From Methylomonas rhizoryzae (GTDB lineage Bacteria > Pseudomonadota > Gammaproteobacteria > Methylococcales > Methylomonadaceae): a DNA stretch of 64,000 nucleotides. The translations under genes were made by a program, and so were the position numbers. Positions 47,587-56,631 of this stretch are shown one piece after another (the stretch's first letter is position 1; every line of letters starts with the position of its first letter). The stretch spans positions 3,286,001 to 3,350,000 of the forward strand of contig NZ_CP043929.1 of NCBI RefSeq assembly GCF_008632455.1. Direction: 5' to 3'. Below the pieces are notes generated by a model that was not told where the DNA came from, made no database searches, and saw nothing but the letters and a program-made list of their open reading frames with translations.

Positions 47587-47663
47587 CGTCGCAAAAGTTT
47601 TTGCGCAAAAGTTAACCAAAATCATTGATATCCCCGCATCCGGCATCGAAAACTTTTGCGACG
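47587..47663. repeat. 15-bp perfect inverted repeat upstream of the YobI-like gene
   Basis: CGTCGCAAAAGTTTT (47587-47601) and its exact complement at 47649-47663, separated by 47 bases. Inside is the palindrome TTTTGCGCAAAA. It lies in the 479-bp gap 47534-48012, upstream of the NTPase, which otherwise holds no gene. It could be an operator or the ends of a 77-bp miniature element; no target duplication is evident. Confidence 0.5.
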
Positions 47664-48012
47664 ATTAATATCAAAAGCATCTCCGCAAACATATCAATCA
47701 TTCCTACACAATACTGCAGAATATCCATAGGTTGCGCCGGATTTTTTTCATACGTATCTCATCGATTGCTTGATCTACGTAAGTAAATGCAATTAAAGGA
47801 AATTCCCGGTCGCTATGCTTTCTGTTACCGCTTCGTTCACGGCCTCACCAATAGGCATTTGGCGTAAACGCATGTTGGCGCCAAAAGGAAAAGGAACGGA
47901 CCTCATTGATAGAGCAAGGGCTGTAGGTGGGATTAGCGAGGCGTAATCAGAGCTCATAATTGTATTTCTCTAGTTATTTTCGACCGAATTTAGACTATAA
48001 CCTAAACGGCTC

Positions 48013-50949
48013 TTAGGCGCCGTTGACTGTTGATTTGACCTTGGCGGCCTGTAGATCGATAAATTGCTCGGTGTGGGAACAGGAAAACGCTGCGTTTTTA
48101 CGGTAATGCGAGCAGCCCCAGAATTGGCCATGCGGTCCTTTGCGCAACACCATGGCGCCCTGGCAACGCGGGCAGATCGGTTCGACAAAGTCGCAACGGC
48201 GATTTTCACACATGCGAAAGCGGCCTTGGGTTTTCAAACCACCGCCGCACCACTGGCAAGCCCGCTGCGTGTGATTGCAAAGTGGATATTGGTTGCAGCC
48301 GAAGAAACTGCCGTACTGGCTATCTCTGGGTACCATCCAGCCGGTTTTGCAAGCTGGACAGGGAATGTCGGCGATCTGCTCTTGAAAGCCTGGCCCGGTA
48401 AATTCGTCGATGCTGACGGCATAGTCGCCATCGACAAATTCCCTAATGAATGGCGATGGGTTAAGACCGTTGGTGACTAAATACACATGATGCCGCGCCC
48501 GCGTCAATGCCACGTAAAACAGGCGACGCTCTTCGGCATGCGCGAAGGCTTCGGCTTGCGGCAGCAATAATTCCAGCAGAGGATGGGTGGCTTTTTCCGA
48601 CGGAAAGCCGTGTGCGCCTTTTTCCAGGCCAAACACGATCACGTAATCGGCTTCTTTGCCTTTGGAGGCATGTACCGTCATGAAGTGCAGTGACAATTGC
48701 GGATAGCGGCGCTTTAAGGCGGCGACATCGGGCCGTTTGAAATTAAAGCGGGCTAACAGCAAGACACTGGCAGTTGGCTTGGCCTTCCCGGCGATGGCAT
48801 TGAGTGCGGCATGGATGCCGGTCAAATCCTGATCGGTTTTGATGAGGGATACGGCATTGTGTTCGACAAGCCGCAGGCTACGAATCTGTTTGTCGATCTG
48901 GCTGGGATTTTGGGTGACGAAGCGTGACGCTACTTCACCAATTTTGTTGTTGAAGCGAAAGGTTTGATCCAGCACGCTGGTTGCCGTGTCGCCAAAGTGG
49001 GCTGGAAAGTCTTTGGTTAGCGCGACATCGCTGCCGGTAAAGCGGTAGATGGATTGCCAGTCGTCGCCAACGCCGAATAAGCTGGCTTCGGCTTGCTGCG
49101 CCATCAACGCTTTTAACAAGCGTGCCCGGCTGGCGGAAATATCCTGAAACTCGTCCACCAGCAAATAGAGGTACGGCGATGAAAAACGCCCGGATTCGAC
49201 GTATTCAATGGCCCGGCCAATCATGTCGTCAAAATCGAGGGTGGCGTTGTCGCGCACCCGTTGCTGATAGGCTTGGTAGATCGGTTCGAATAAATGCGCG
49301 GCGGCGCGCATGCGTTCCTGGTCTTCATGCTGGTCGGCCTTTTCCACCAATTGCTTGATACTGAGGTAAGCAGCTTTGAACAAACTGAGGACTTGCGCCA
49401 TCAGTTTGCTGAATTCCGATACCCGGCCTAGCTGATTCAGTTGGTCGAGTAGCTCGTTCTGCGGCAAGGGTTTGAACTGAACGCCGGCAGCCAGTAATTT
49501 TTCGCTGAGTACTTCGGTCAATCGCCCTTGTTGTTTCAGGTAGCTGTATGTTTCGATCAACGGGGTTTGATATTTTGCGTGTAGCGCCCGTTTCCAGGTC
49601 ATGCCGGCCAAGTAGTTTTCTTGATTGATAAACGGCGGCGTTTGATTCAGCTCGTTGACCGCAAAGTGTTCGATGTAAATGCCGTAAGCCGGCAGAAAGA
49701 AATCCGGTTGGTAGACGCGGTAATCCGGGCCGGAGGTATTGACCTGGTAATTGGCTTCGTATTGGTAAGTAATCCCTTGCCGGTACAAGAAATTGGCGAT
49801 CTCGCATTCTTCGTAGCTTTTGACGAGCTCGCCTTGCAGTGTACGAATATCGTTTTCGAGGATGTACGCATTGTAAGCGCCCAAACTCTTGAAATTGAAT
49901 TGGCTTTTATAGGGATAGGCAAAACGTAGGAAATAGGTCAACAGCCGCGAGCGATAGCGTTCATCTTCCAGCAGGCTTTGAATTTGACTATCGACAAACA
50001 CAGCACGTAGCGTGTCGTCTTCCGCCATTTTGTCAATGGCCGGCCTAGCACCTTCAACCTGGCTAATGATGTCTAAACCCAGGCTATGAAAGGTTTTCAC
50101 TGTCAGGTTTTGAATCCCTAATTTCGACCGGATGCGTTCGCCCATTTCATCCGCCGCTTTGCGGGCATAGGCCAGCATCAAAATTTGTTCGGGTTTTGCC
50201 AGACCGGCTTTGAGTAAGTAACCGGCGCGACCGATCATGGTACTGGTCTTACCGGTACCCGCGCCGGCCAGCACCAGGTTGTGCTGTTCGTCGATGATGC
50301 AAGCCTTGCGTTGCGCTTCGGTCAGCGGATTGGTTTCGACCTGATCAAAAAAATCCCTGAACAGCTGGGCTTGTTGATCGATAAACGCTTGATTGAACCG
50401 GCTGATCTGCTCATCCGTGTTGTTTATTAGCGAACGGACATGCTGATAGTCTTGATGCAGCTCGCTCGGTAAATACTGTAAACAATCAGGACGCTTGAGG
50501 CCCGCCGCTAACGCAGCATGACGTTTGAACCAATGACCCGCCAGCGCACGGCGAATATAACGTCGGCCGGAAAAGATCAATCTGGCTTCTTGAGCTGCTT
50601 GTATCAAGGCAAGGGCAAACTCTTGGTAGAAACGCTGGATGTGTTGATTGACGTGGCGTTTCATCGATACTTGTAACAATGCCGATTGCTTTTTCTCCAC
50701 GCCGCCAAAACGCAAGGTCTGGCCATCTATCTGAGAAATCAACAACGTGTCCCAAAACCAACCGGATTCGATGCCAATAGCTGGCTGAATACTTAGTACG
50801 TGATGTTGATGTTTCTTTTGAAACTTGTCCGTCAACACCAGCGTTTCTTGGTCGAGAGCAAAGGCGTGAAAGCGGCGATCATTAGCAAACCACTTGGCCC
50901 ATTGACTCAGTTGGTAACGTGGTAAGTGGTTAGGCATTGGCGTCTGCAT
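48013..50949 (-). CDS. UvrD/HelD-like superfamily 1 helicase with C-terminal zinc ribbons
   Basis: 978 residues. Walker A AGAGTGKTS is at 229-237, and the SF1 motifs LLVDEFQDISA, GVGDDWQSIYRF, VHASKGKEADYVIVFG and YVALTRARHHVYLV all remain. The N-terminal 200 residues resemble the accessory part of helicase IV (HelD). The last 120 residues have three topoisomerase-type Cys4 zinc ribbons (CPACKTGWM; CQWCGGGL with CENRRC; CPRCQGAMV). It may act in DNA repair or in defence; gene neighbours do not decide. The frame is intact. Confidence 0.85.
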   Translation of the reverse strand: MQTPMPNHLPRYQLSQWAKWFANDRRFHAFALDQETLVLTDKFQKKHQHHVLSIQPAIGIESGWFWDTLLISQIDGQTLRFGGVEKKQSALLQVSMKRHVNQHIQRFYQEFALALIQAAQEARLIFSGRRYIRRALAGHWFKRHAALAAGLKRPDCLQYLPSELHQDYQHVRSLINNTDEQISRFNQAFIDQQAQLFRDFFDQVETNPLTEAQRKACIIDEQHNLVLAGAGTGKTSTMIGRAGYLLKAGLAKPEQILMLAYARKAADEMGERIRSKLGIQNLTVKTFHSLGLDIISQVEGARPAIDKMAEDDTLRAVFVDSQIQSLLEDERYRSRLLTYFLRFAYPYKSQFNFKSLGAYNAYILENDIRTLQGELVKSYEECEIANFLYRQGITYQYEANYQVNTSGPDYRVYQPDFFLPAYGIYIEHFAVNELNQTPPFINQENYLAGMTWKRALHAKYQTPLIETYSYLKQQGRLTEVLSEKLLAAGVQFKPLPQNELLDQLNQLGRVSEFSKLMAQVLSLFKAAYLSIKQLVEKADQHEDQERMRAAAHLFEPIYQAYQQRVRDNATLDFDDMIGRAIEYVESGRFSSPYLYLLVDEFQDISASRARLLKALMAQQAEASLFGVGDDWQSIYRFTGSDVALTKDFPAHFGDTATSVLDQTFRFNNKIGEVASRFVTQNPSQIDKQIRSLRLVEHNAVSLIKTDQDLTGIHAALNAIAGKAKPTASVLLLARFNFKRPDVAALKRRYPQLSLHFMTVHASKGKEADYVIVFGLEKGAHGFPSEKATHPLLELLLPQAEAFAHAEERRLFYVALTRARHHVYLVTNGLNPSPFIREFVDGDYAVSIDEFTGPGFQEQIADIPCPACKTGWMVPRDSQYGSFFGCNQYPLCNHTQRACQWCGGGLKTQGRFRMCENRRCDFVEPICPRCQGAMVLRKGPHGQFWGCSHYRKNAAFSCSHTEQFIDLQAAKVKSTVNGA

Positions 50950-51072
50950 ATATCCTTAACTTATTTAAATCCGATTGCCGAGTCAGCACTACCAAGTAAC
51001 GAGAGTGGCCAAAATAACGAAATTAACATTTTTACGTCGGTACAAGCAAAGTAAAAGCTGAAGCAGCCGGAT

Positions 51073-51408
51073 TTAGACCGTAACTATTGAGGGCGATTTT
51101 GCATCCGTAATCGGTGTGGTATTACATAGTGGCTTTGGCGGCTGGCCCGGTTTATCGGTCCATTCCCAGATCACGCACAACGCCAGCCAATAGGCATGGG
51201 CGGTTTTCGGTGCCAGGTCGCGGTGGGCTTTCCAGAAGTCAATGACATGACGTTTGCCGATTTCGTGCAGGTTATGCGGCCGTTCCGTCTGTTCGATAAA
51301 TTCCACGAACTTGATCATGCGACCGACCTGCAAGCGGCGATGGGCTTTGGAACCCTGGCGGACATAGTGGTGGGCCAGAGCCTGGATCTGCTTAACCAAT
51401 ATAGACAC
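51073..51408 (-). CDS. Small integrase-like protein (N-terminal SAM-like domain only)
   Basis: 111 residues from a GTG at 51408, six bases after GGAGG; the frame runs further upstream and a TTG at 51399 is possible. The middle (RMIKFVEFIEQ, then RHVIDFWKAHRDLAPKTAHAYWLALCVIWEW) is like the core-binding domain of tyrosine recombinases, with no catalytic domain. It overlaps the end of the broken integrase by 17 bp, a tandem arrangement that suggests a paired function. Role unknown. Confidence 0.55.
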   Translation of the reverse strand: MSILVKQIQALAHHYVRQGSKAHRRLQVGRMIKFVEFIEQTERPHNLHEIGKRHVIDFWKAHRDLAPKTAHAYWLALCVIWEWTDKPGQPPKPLCNTTPITDAKSPSIVTV

Positions 51409-52440
51409 GCACCACCTCCAGACGCTCATGCCCCAGTTCCTGTGACAGGATGCTGCGGGCGCTGTGATCCAGTGCCTCAGCGGCTTCCAGGCTTATGTTG
51501 AGTTGGATTGCCATGTAGCTGTGCCACGCTGATGTGGTGATTGCTTTTTTGATCGGCGCCGGTACGCCGGTTAATGCCTGGTACCGCTGCTGGGCATAAT
51601 GGTGGCGTTGGCCGTGAAACTGGAATTGCTGTTGTTGCGCCTGGCGGTAGCAATGGTCGCGAAAATCGACATAGCGCAGATTGACGGGAATCATCGATGC
51701 TCCGTCCTGCAGGTCGGCTGCTTGTTCCAATGCCACCAAGGCTTCCGCAGATACTGGCACGTGGCGCCGTTTGCCGCCTTTGGTGCCGCTAAAGACGGTG
51801 ATGCGGTCTTCCCGTTGTGCTTGGCGAAGTGCTTTTTGTGCATCCAGCAAGGCCGATATTCCTTGAAACGCAAGCCTAATGTCCGTTGCAGATTGAGCAA
51901 GACGGTAATGCGTTCGTCGTCGACGCTGATTTGCAACTGTTCGTGCTGCAACTGTGGCATGGCTTTGCTGGTTTCCGGAATGTAGCGCCGCTTGGGTATG
52001 CCGCAATCACGCGTTGGACTGACCGTCTGCCATTCACCTTGCGTTGCAGACGTCATGATGCTGTTGACTGCCGAGACATACAGTTGCGCAGTCGAGGCTT
52101 TCAATTCGTTGCGTTCCACCCTAGCTTTCAACGCCTGGCCATAAGCCATCACGTGCTCGCGTTTAATGTCTTCCATGCGTTTAATGCCTTAGGTTTGTTC
52201 CAGCCATTTGGCAAACACCGACCAGCGCTCGGCGAGTGTGCCGCGCGTGGCGAAGGCCTTGCCCGATTGATGGGCGCAGGCTTTACCGGCTCGGGTCAGA
52301 TTGCGACTGCCAAGACCGAGATTGCGGCTTCGCTTTCGACTCGCCATCAATGGTTTTGGCGCTTGGTCATCAGGAGGACTGACACACGCGCCTGGGTCAG
52401 TCTGGTTTGCTTGGTGTTGGTAAGGTCGATCGATTGACAT
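51392..52440 (-). pseudogene. Tyrosine-recombinase-type integrase, nonsense and frameshifted
   Basis: Starts near 52440 or 52347 (MASRKRSRNLGLGSRNLTRA) and reads FATRGTLAERWSVFAKWLEQT, then a TAA at 52189-52191. The same frame continues GIKRMEDIKREHVMAYGQAL to about 51860, where homology moves to another frame (SALLDAQKALRQAQRED, FSGTKGGKRRHVPVS, ILSQELGHERLEVVRVYIG). The C-terminal LGHERLEVVRVY-type segment contains the usual His/Arg and terminal Tyr. At least two lesions, so inactive. Confidence 0.75.
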
Positions 52441-52459
52441 GGTTAACCTCCAGAAAAAT

Positions 52460-52674
52460 GGGTAGGCAACAGACTCCCTTGTCCAAAGCGGACTGGCACT
52501 GATGTCATGGGCAATGCCATGCAGATCAGCCGTCGGCTTTGAACAAGGGAGCCGTGGTGGCCTTGGTAAAACTGTTGTTCTTTCGTCATGAGCGGGGGAC
52601 CCCGGCTCCAACCCCACTTCGGTATACAAGGCCAAACTCATGACGATGAGTGTTGACGCACGGGTTGCCTACCC
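52460..52674. ncRNA. Candidate structured RNA or recombination site
   Basis: 215 bases of dense, nested complementarity. Closing stem: GGGTAGGCAAC (52460-52470) with GTTGCCTACCC (52664-52674), 11 perfect pairs. Inside, CTCCCTTGTCCAAAGC (52474-52489) with GCTTTGAACAAGGGAG (52536-52551), 15 of 16 paired, holding an inner CTGAT/ATCAG and CATGG/CCATG hairpin. Two further stems cross: TGGCCTTG (52558) with CAAGGCCA (52627), and CGTCATGAG (52584) with CTCATGACG (52637), a possible pseudoknot. No family recognised, strand unknown; it lies just upstream of the broken integrase gene. Confidence 0.5.
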
Positions 52675-52730
52675 GGCGGAGGTGTATACCCAATGTGAGG
52701 TGCGCGGCTTATGACTCGCTGCGCGGGCGA

Positions 52731-52793
52731 GTAATTGGCGTCAGTCGGTGACGAACTCGGGGTGCTGGCCAGACGCATTCAGCGTCCAATTAC
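52731..52793. repeat. Second stem-loop downstream of the structured region
   Basis: GTAATTGG (52731-52738) pairs with CCAATTAC (52786-52793), and GACGC/GCGTC (52772-52786) forms a small hairpin inside with an ATTCA loop. It may be a further domain of the element at 52460-52674. Confidence 0.4.
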
Positions 52794-52840
52794 GACGCTA
52801 AACTCGGCCCCTTACACGTTCGAGACAGACTGACCCGGCA

Positions 52841-54057
52841 AAACCCGCGATTATCATGCAGGTATCCGGTTGATTTACTTAATGGAAATGCTTGAATCCC
52901 GTTCTGTTTCTGTTTTTTAGAAACGGCGAAACAGTGGGCTTAGGTATGTACCGGAAGACATTCTTAGAACGTCCAGGTATGTCATTGAAGGGAATCCAGA
53001 TCTAATCCGCGTGACGATATCGGTTGTTAAGCCGGCAAACGCGACTGCCGGTGGCACAGACCGATCTGAAAACGGGACGACGGGATTCTAAAAGACGTTC
53101 AATCGCCTTGCCCTGGTGGGCAGGCAGTCGCCTGACGCCGATCCAGATCGGAACGATTGATATAAAACCATAGCTATAAGTTTGCCACCACTGAACCGGT
53201 CAAACGACCTTTCAGTATCCATTTTGCGGAACCGGGGTTCCAGACAAAATTTCTGCGCGCCTGCAAACGCGCAATGGCAACACCACCTTTCGAAACTCTA
53301 CTCGCGCGGTCTATTGGTTTGCGCCATCAAGGAGCTTTGGAATAATCAGCGATCAGCAGACGATCGTTGATGAATATAAACAAGCTTCGCTATCGACAGC
53401 GACCGCGCATTTCATCAAGGCGCATTTTCCCTGCCGACCCAGATAGAGCGTTTTCAAAACTCCATCTGCACCAAAAAAATATATTTAAGCGTGGACGCAT
53501 TGCCCTAAGGCCCAACGGACACAGTACATCCAGCGGCGTTCCTCTGCCACCCCACTAGGGGCTATATAGCTGGTACTTCTTCGCTTTTTATACTGCCGAA
53601 GTGCAGTCTATGAAAATTTCGTCCCGAAAAGTTCTACGTGCGGGGCTATTTTGGGGTTGAAATTAAGCGACTGTCAAATGGTTTTTTCATTTTATTTCAA
53701 TTGCTTAAGTGATGAATACAGGCTGGACGGCGTTGGATTTTATTGGACAATTCAGATTTAACGACATGAATGACTTTCGCACCAACCGCCATTGAAAATC
53801 GGGGTATGAAAAACTGGGGTGACGCCAAAATCGATTTCGATAAGAGAGAGACCTCGATGATCTGGAGGCTTATTTTATTTATAGACATCGTCTGCGAGTA
53901 ATACCGGTAACACTAGGTAATCCGTCGACATATCCTTTGCAGCCTACACCAGACAGGGTGGTAACACCGGTAATACCAGTAATCTCATTTTCAACAGTTA
54001 CAGTGCTCGGGTGTTCCCAGAGTCGCAATGCAGGCTGCGTGATGTTTAAACAGGTCC
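52841..54057. other. Gene-free stretch before the Fic gene
   Basis: About 1.2 kb without a convincing gene: short frames only, none with a recognisable motif or ribosome binding site. A few short repeats (GGTAA with ACC near 53900-53980) are visible, without clear structure. Probably decayed or non-coding island sequence. Confidence 0.5.
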
Positions 54058-54095
54058 TTTATCGTTCAATAAATGATATATTTATGATCGATAAA
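54058..54095 (+). promoter_or_regulatory. Nested dyad upstream of the Fic gene
   Basis: TTTATCG (54058-54064) and CGATAAA (54089-54095) bracket a second dyad, ATAAAT and ATTTAT around GATAT (54069-54085). The AT-rich, two-fold symmetric site ends 17 bp before the Fic start, where a repressor would block transcription. Confidence 0.4.
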
Positions 54096-54112
54096 ATCAT
54101 TTTGTATTAATC

Positions 54113-55228
54113 ATGATCTGGAATTGGCAACTGGCGGGTTGGCCGCGCTTCACCTACAACGCGACGCAGCTGGACGATTTTGAAAAGCGCTTGTTGCTCG
54201 GCGCCGGTGTGTCATTCGGCGCGATCAAGCATTTGTCTGAAGACGACAAGCGGCATTTGACCATCGAGCTAATCAGCAATGAAGCCTTGAAAACGTCAGC
54301 CATTGAAGGCGAATATCTCAACCGGGACAGCCTGCAATCTTCGATTTGCCGTCAATTCGGTTTAACCACCGATCATCGAAAAGTCCCGCCAGCCGAGCAA
54401 GGCATCGCGGAGGTTATGGTCGATTTGTACCAGCATTTTTCTACCCCACTAAGTCATGAGCAGTTGTATCGCTGGCACACTTGGATTACGGCCGGTCGTA
54501 GCGACCTACAGGATGTCGGACGGTATCGAACACACGACGACCCGATGCGAATTGTCTCAGGTCCCATTTATGCGCCCAAGATCCATTTCGAGGCGCCGCC
54601 ATCCTGCCAAATGACGCCGGAAATGGATCAGTTCATTGATTGGTTTAATAGCACGGCACCTGATGGAAACACGCCCATGCCAGCTTTACAGCGCGCAGGG
54701 ATCGCGCATCTTTATTTTGTCAGCATCCATCCGTTCGAAGACGGTAACGGTCGCATCGGTCGCGCCATTGCCGAAAAGGCATTGGCCCAATGTCTGGGGC
54801 AACCGACATTAATCGCCCTGGCATTTACCATCGAACGCCACCGTAATGCGTACTACACCGCTTTGGAAATGGCTAACAAGCAAATCGACGTGACTGATTG
54901 GCTGGTTTATTTCGCCGAATTGGTAATGGCCGCTCAGGAATACACCCATCAATGGATCGATTTCTTAATTCAAAAAACCAAACTCTACGACCACGTGCGT
55001 GGGCATCTGAATCCGCGACAGGAAAAAGCGTTGGCGAGAATGTTTCGGGAAGGTCCGGATGGCTTCACCGGCGGACTCAGTGCAGACAAATATCGCAGCA
55101 TCACGGGGGCACCTTCAGCAACGGCCACGCGTGATCTGCAGGATCTGGTCGCCAAGGGCGTATTGTTTAGAACGGGAGAACGCAAACATACGCGCTACTA
55201 TTTGAACTTAACCGGAACACTACCTTAA
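54113..55228 (+). CDS. Fic-domain AMP transferase
   Basis: 371 residues. The catalytic loop HPFEDGNGRIGR at 206-217 has the His that accepts the target hydroxyl and the full phosphate-binding pattern. An inhibitory helix TSAIEGE at 61-67 (S/T-x3-E-G) sits in the N-terminal domain, so AMPylation is probably self-restrained, as in class II Fic proteins. A winged-helix-like C-terminus (ASATATRDLQDLVAKGVLFRT) suggests DNA or protein binding. It overlaps the convergent integrase gene by 9 bp. Targets unknown. Confidence 0.88.
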   Translation: MIWNWQLAGWPRFTYNATQLDDFEKRLLLGAGVSFGAIKHLSEDDKRHLTIELISNEALKTSAIEGEYLNRDSLQSSICRQFGLTTDHRKVPPAEQGIAEVMVDLYQHFSTPLSHEQLYRWHTWITAGRSDLQDVGRYRTHDDPMRIVSGPIYAPKIHFEAPPSCQMTPEMDQFIDWFNSTAPDGNTPMPALQRAGIAHLYFVSIHPFEDGNGRIGRAIAEKALAQCLGQPTLIALAFTIERHRNAYYTALEMANKQIDVTDWLVYFAELVMAAQEYTHQWIDFLIQKTKLYDHVRGHLNPRQEKALARMFREGPDGFTGGLSADKYRSITGAPSATATRDLQDLVAKGVLFRTGERKHTRYYLNLTGTLP

Positions 55229-56422
55229 AGCCTGATTACCCTGCTCGCAATACATAGTCCAGTCGGCCATGAGCTGAGATCGCTTTTCCATCAAATCGCC
55301 TCGGCGATACGCGGCCTCTGCCTGATTTTTAATCGTGTGGGCTAATGCCATTTCAACTACTTCATTGGGATAATGGGTTGTTTCAGCAGCCCAATCCCTA
55401 AAACTAGATCGAAATCCGTGAACCGTCAGTTCCGGTAGGCCCATGCGTTTTAATAGTTGCAGCATGGCCATATTCGACAAACCTCTTTTTAACCCAGGAA
55501 ACACAAATTCATTCGTTTTGAGTAGACTCATCTCCTGAACGATAGCCATTGCCCGAGGCGACAAGGGCACTCGATGAGGTTTGTTGGCTTTCATCCGTTC
55601 GACGGGAATGGTCCACGTCTGACTGATAACATCTATTTCATCCCAAGTTGCGCCAATGGATTCATTGGTTCGGGCAGCGGTAAGGATCGTAAATTCCAGA
55701 CATCGCGCGGCTATGCCTTGTTGATTTCTTAGTTTTACAATAAATTCCGATATATCCGTGTAAGGCAATGCGGCGTGATGTTCGACATTTTGAACTTTGG
55801 ATGGTTTAGGTAATATCTTGTCAAGATGATCACGCCATCGAGCTGGATTTTCACCTTCTCGATATTTGCTTACAGTCGCCCAATCCAGCACCGTTTCGAT
55901 GCGACCTCGCAATCTGCTGGCCGTTTCATTTTTGGACGTCCAGATTCCTTCAAGACATTTAACAACCAGTGCCGTATCGACTTCCGCGACCGGGAGTTTG
56001 CCAATGGTTGGATATGCGTACTGTTCTAGGGTATTGGACCATTGCTGAGCATGCTTAGGATTTTTCCAGCCATGGCGATTAATTTCAATGTAAGCGGAGG
56101 CACATTCTGCAAATGTCATTGACTTGGCGACGGACAAATGAAGCTCGCGTTCAATTTTCCGTTTTTCGACCAGAGGATTCAGACCTTGCTTGAGCAGCTT
56201 TCGGTACTCAGATGCTTGCTCCCTGGCTGCTTCCAGCGAAATATCGCCAAAACTACCCAGACCAATCTCGGTAGCCTTTTTATTCCTGACAAATTTGAAA
56301 ATCCAGCTTTTTGAAAGTGTCGGACTAACCTGTAGGTAAAGACCACCACCATCACTGTGATAACCGGGAGTTTTGATTGTCACAACCTTGCGTGCGTTCA
56401 GCTTATTCAAAATCCGACTCAT
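55220..56422 (-). CDS. P4-type tyrosine integrase of the island
   Basis: 400 residues. The N-terminal arm-binding DUF4102-type domain shows PGYHSDGGGLYLQVSP and FKFVRNKKATEIGLGSFGD. The catalytic residues are complete: Arg251 in TAARTNES, HGFR with His335 and Arg338, His362 and Tyr372 in AAYRRGD. It begins 145 bp inside the right att repeat and reads into the island. It most likely catalysed insertion at tRNA-Ser, and the complete active site means excision could still occur. Confidence 0.93.
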   Translation of the reverse strand: MSRILNKLNARKVVTIKTPGYHSDGGGLYLQVSPTLSKSWIFKFVRNKKATEIGLGSFGDISLEAAREQASEYRKLLKQGLNPLVEKRKIERELHLSVAKSMTFAECASAYIEINRHGWKNPKHAQQWSNTLEQYAYPTIGKLPVAEVDTALVVKCLEGIWTSKNETASRLRGRIETVLDWATVSKYREGENPARWRDHLDKILPKPSKVQNVEHHAALPYTDISEFIVKLRNQQGIAARCLEFTILTAARTNESIGATWDEIDVISQTWTIPVERMKANKPHRVPLSPRAMAIVQEMSLLKTNEFVFPGLKRGLSNMAMLQLLKRMGLPELTVHGFRSSFRDWAAETTHYPNEVVEMALAHTIKNQAEAAYRRGDLMEKRSQLMADWTMYCEQGNQALR

Positions 56423-56567
56423 AAATCCTACCCTACTTCCTACCCTACTTTCGGCATCGGATTGGAGTATATTTTATCAAACCAAGCTGGACAATAAATT
56501 TGTAACTTATCGTTTTTTAACAAGAATTTAGGACGATAAAAACAATATCGGACTTTTGTTAGGCGGA

Positions 56568-56615
56568 CTAGCTCTCCGCCATCATTCAATGACTTAGGTC
56601 AGACTAAACCGGCTT
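56568..56615 (+). repeat. attR: 48-bp direct repeat
   Basis: Identical to 23706-23753. It includes the tRNA 3' fragment CTAGCTCTCCGCCA without the rest of the tRNA, so this is the duplicated side. The core chromosome resumes after it. Confidence 0.93.
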
Positions 56616-56631
56616 AACCGCCGGTTTTTTT
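56606..56631 (+). terminator. Terminator duplicate at attR
   Basis: AACCGGC and GCCGG arms with TTAACC loop, then eight T's, equivalent to the tRNA-Ser terminator at 23744 but with a different loop. It probably represents the original chromosomal terminator. Confidence 0.7.

Larger units (their letters stand above)
23706..56615. mobile_element. Integrative genomic island in tRNA-Ser (about 33 kb)
   Basis: Bounded by identical 48-bp repeats, with a P4-type tyrosine integrase 146 bp inside the right end. The content differs from the flanks: class 1 DISARM remnants, a NYN nuclease, a YobI-like NTPase, a UvrD/HelD-like helicase, a Fic protein, two insertion sequences, REP palindromes and degenerate integrase genes. 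The 42.5-47.5 kb part is markedly AT-rich. No conjugation genes are seen, so this is a genomic island without self-transfer genes. The integrase lies at the end away from the intact tRNA, the less common arrangement. Confidence 0.88.

Noticed and set aside
47800..47965. A short minus-strand reading frame (about 54 codons) before the helicase gene
   Set aside because: It includes an intergenic-repeat type segment (GTGGGATTAGCGAGGCG) and shows no motif; likely chance or decayed DNA.
23706..56615. Prophage or conjugative element
   Set aside because: There are no capsid, terminase, tail, relaxase or type IV secretion genes; only integrase and cargo.
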